64,000 nt of DNA from Pyrocephalus nanus. Its lineage: Eukaryota > Chordata > Aves > Passeriformes > Tyrannidae. A model generated the notes under the pieces. It did no database searches and had not been told where the DNA came from. It was given only the letters and a program-made list of their open reading frames with translations. Made by a program: the position numbers and the translations under genes. Every line of letters begins with the position of its first letter. The first letter of the stretch is position 1. Positions 61,501 through 64,000 of the stretch are shown piece after piece. The stretch is taken from positions 5,493,533 through 5,557,532 of the forward strand of contig CM076260.1 of NCBI GenBank assembly GCA_038380795.1, read 5' to 3'.

Positions 61501-64000
61501 ATTAATCTCTCCAGTCTTCCCTCATAAAAACATCCTTCTTGTGTTTCTTTTGCAGGCTTTCAGTGCAAATGTAATTTTGAAATTAGTTAAAGGAATGTTC
61601 CTTCATAAGTCTGTACAGACACTCAACAACTTCTTTGCTCTATGTGCGGGTACTACTCCATACGTTAATTAGGATCCTCCATCACCTCCTGCCCCTTCAT
61701 AAGTAGGAACAGGATACTCAGTAACAAAAACAGAGAAAGAGAAGCAAGAGATAAAGTGAATGTATTTCAGACTGTTTGACATTAATAAGGTCAAGTTCAG
61801 CCTGTCTTTCAAGTGAACTCCTCTACTAAAAGGTAAAATGAAACTGTGGTGTTACAGAAGGGAGGTCTAAAATACCCACACTTTAAAACGCAGTCCAGAA
61901 ACATGGAAACCCGGAAAATGAATGTCCAAATAGCTTCTTTGAAACTCACTCCATTTTCAGCTCTTATATCTTTTATTGTGAGTTGTGCAAACCCTCTCAG
62001 GCCTCCTCAGCAAAATTCTGTTGAGCTGTGCAGGGAGGAGACTCTGCCTTTAAAAGCTTCAAAATATCATATCCACATCAGGAAAAGCTGTAGTAATTTC
62101 TCTCTCTAACGAATATCCTCCCTGTATTCCATCCCACCTATAAAAGGAAAACTTAGCTCTGCTCCTCATTTTCTCTCTCATACCCCTCTCATCTGATGTA
62201 TTTACTGAGGTGGGCAGGAACAGCCACACATGATCTGATAACCACACACTGCATCTGCTGCAACTGCCCCGCCGTCATTTCACTACTAAAAAGGGGCGAA
62301 AAGTGTCCTGGGCATGCTTGCAGAGAGGGATTTCAGCTCAGTAGGCTAAACTGGTTATTTTTGAACAGTGCAATCTCAGCACAATTCTGGGTTCAAATAT
62401 GGTAAACAAGTATGGGACAGAATAGAGAAATTCTTGACAGTCCCAAATTACAGTCTGGTTAACCAAAGCGCTGCCTCAGCCAGGTCATTACTGATGTTTT
62501 CTTCCACCATCATTCCAAACGAACCATCCAAGGTCAGATGATTTTACTGATCAGCTTCAAAGCAGAAAGGGATAAGCATACAGCCAAAAAGAGCCATAAG
62601 GTAACAGTCATAACAGGCTTGTGTGAGTACTACCATATCTCATCATACAGTAAGATAAATTATTATTAATAATAATACTCAGGCTCATTGTGTTGCATGC
62701 TAGACAAGTTCTGGACCATTTTATTAAAAACAATCATCCAAACTGTCTATTCAGCATAACTTTCTAGTCACTATAATCATTGACTTGTTTCAAGTAGAAT
62801 CAGGGTCTGCATGTGCTCAGCATTCCATGAAACCCAAGACATACAAAAGCCAACACTCTAAAACCCTTTTTCTGGGGAAGAACTAGAGCTGGCATGAAGG
62901 GAAACCTCCTGAGGAGCCTGGCATGAGGAGAATGGCAGTTCTCACATTTATGCTTATATCTGCCTCACAAGGCCAAATCAAACTGATACATCTGAGTATA
63001 ACAAATATAAAATAGTAAAACCACAAAATAATCAAGGGCATGGTTTAACAACTGCAAACTGGACTTAGCAACAAAATCCACTGTCACCAAGAGAAATAAG
63101 AAAATTCCTCTTTTGAAGACTGGGATAACAAAGTTAGATGTTTATCAAAAACCAAACAGCCACTGACTGTAACAGCTCACAAGAGAGATTTTGGACAAGA
63201 TCTAGAAAATCAGACAGGGAATATATTTTAAAAAATACCTTAAGTCATATAATAAAACAATTCAGGTAAGATATTCAACAGTAAACTGTGTCCAGTAAAC
63301 ACCAGGAAATGCATACTGTGTATTTTTTTCTTTTTTTTAGTTAGCATGTAACCTGAGGGACTTGAAGTATTTGGGTGATACTTATTCTGATATTCAAAAC
63401 TAGACTGACATACAAACACAGGCCAGTCTGGCACAGCACACCTGCAGGAATCACAGCATTTCTTTACTCTTACACACGGTGGGCATCTCTTCAGCAGCGA
63501 GTGACAAGTTCCCAGAATTTTCGCACTAATAAGGAAACACTTTTAGCACATAAGCACTGTTATTATCAAACAGAATTTACACTTCTGTATTTGAAAATAA
63601 ATTTAGCGTCAAATGCTAGGGGGAAAAAAAAAAAAAATCAGTGAGATCTTCCAGAGCATTCAGTGCTGAAGAAACTGTAACTCAGCTCAAGTCAGCAGGA
63701 GTTATCCAAATATATCAGAGAGAGAAAGGAACAATTAGGAGATCATACTTCTGATAATTTCACTTCACATTCAAAAATTTAGAGTGCTATTCCTTAGGTT
63801 GTTGTCATCTCAGAATGGAAGAGAAATCCTAAATAATTAGAAGAAGCCATAAAATAATTTATTTGATTGACAAGGTACAAGGTTGCAACACACAACAAAG
63901 AGTAGCACCGAGTACATTGTATAGATCTCATTGCATGGAATTTTATTTCCTATACACAACGTAAGTCTGAAACAAAATATGCTCAAACTAAGTACTCCAC
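58586..64000. other. A+T-rich DNA, no confident gene
   Basis: No repeat family recognised beyond simple A runs. It includes the 18-bp perfect palindrome ATTATTATTAATAATAAT at 62659-62676. Open frames on both strands are short and unsupported. Confidence 0.5.

Noticed and set aside
1..64000. tRNA genes, CRISPR arrays, prokaryotic operons, retroviral genes
   Set aside because: No B-box-like tRNA core in a foldable context, no spaced direct repeats, no long gag/pol-like frames and no paired LTRs were seen on reading both strands.

Overview
This window looks like nuclear DNA from a bird. The strongest evidence is at least nine fragments of CR1 LINE retrotransposons. Several end in the typical avian CR1 3' sequence: a stretch resembling 'aaggtcccttccaaccc', then an octamer-like 'attctgtgattctgtga'. 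CR1 is the dominant interspersed repeat of birds. The rest is A+T-rich, has many poly-A/poly-T runs and a few short microsatellites, and contains no long open reading frame. I see no bacterial, phage or organelle gene, no rRNA, no convincing tRNA and no CRISPR array. The open frames of 60-160 codons behave like chance frames or lie inside CR1 copies.

Layout. 1-6.4 kb: the best case for a protein-coding gene, on the minus strand. A possible terminal coding exon with its stop codon lies at 1093-1229. Short, frame-compatible exon candidates with good splice signals lie at 1371-1389, 4798-4880, 5805-5846 and 6378-6396. Old CR1 fragments sit between them at 3.8, 5.1 and 6.4 kb. I do not recognise the protein and the model is a hypothesis. 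6.4-26 kb: A+T-rich sequence, presumably intronic or intergenic, with CR1 copies at 10.1, 10.4, 17.7 and 24.2 kb, a cluster of AT-rich perfect inverted repeats at 18.06-18.14 kb, and weaker minus-strand exon candidates at 14.4, 15.4 and 24.8 kb. 26.4-26.7 kb: sequence that reads like a conserved non-coding regulatory element. 29.5-36.1 kb: further possible minus-strand exons at 29.46, 33.3-33.5 and 35.96-36.11 kb. 37.9-46.1 kb: several non-repetitive, CpG-containing, homeodomain-site-rich blocks, plus a possible promoter or 5' exon at 38.7-39.07 kb beside two long homopurine tracts. 46-64 kb: mostly featureless A+T-rich DNA with CR1 tails at 54.6 and 58.5 kb.

Taken together, the window most likely covers the 3' part of a minus-strand gene with large repeat-poor introns, possibly reaching a regulatory-rich region near 38-46 kb. 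Exon, promoter and conserved-element calls come from reading splice-site and composition patterns by eye, and need RNA-seq or cross-species alignment to confirm. The CR1 and simple-repeat calls are firm.
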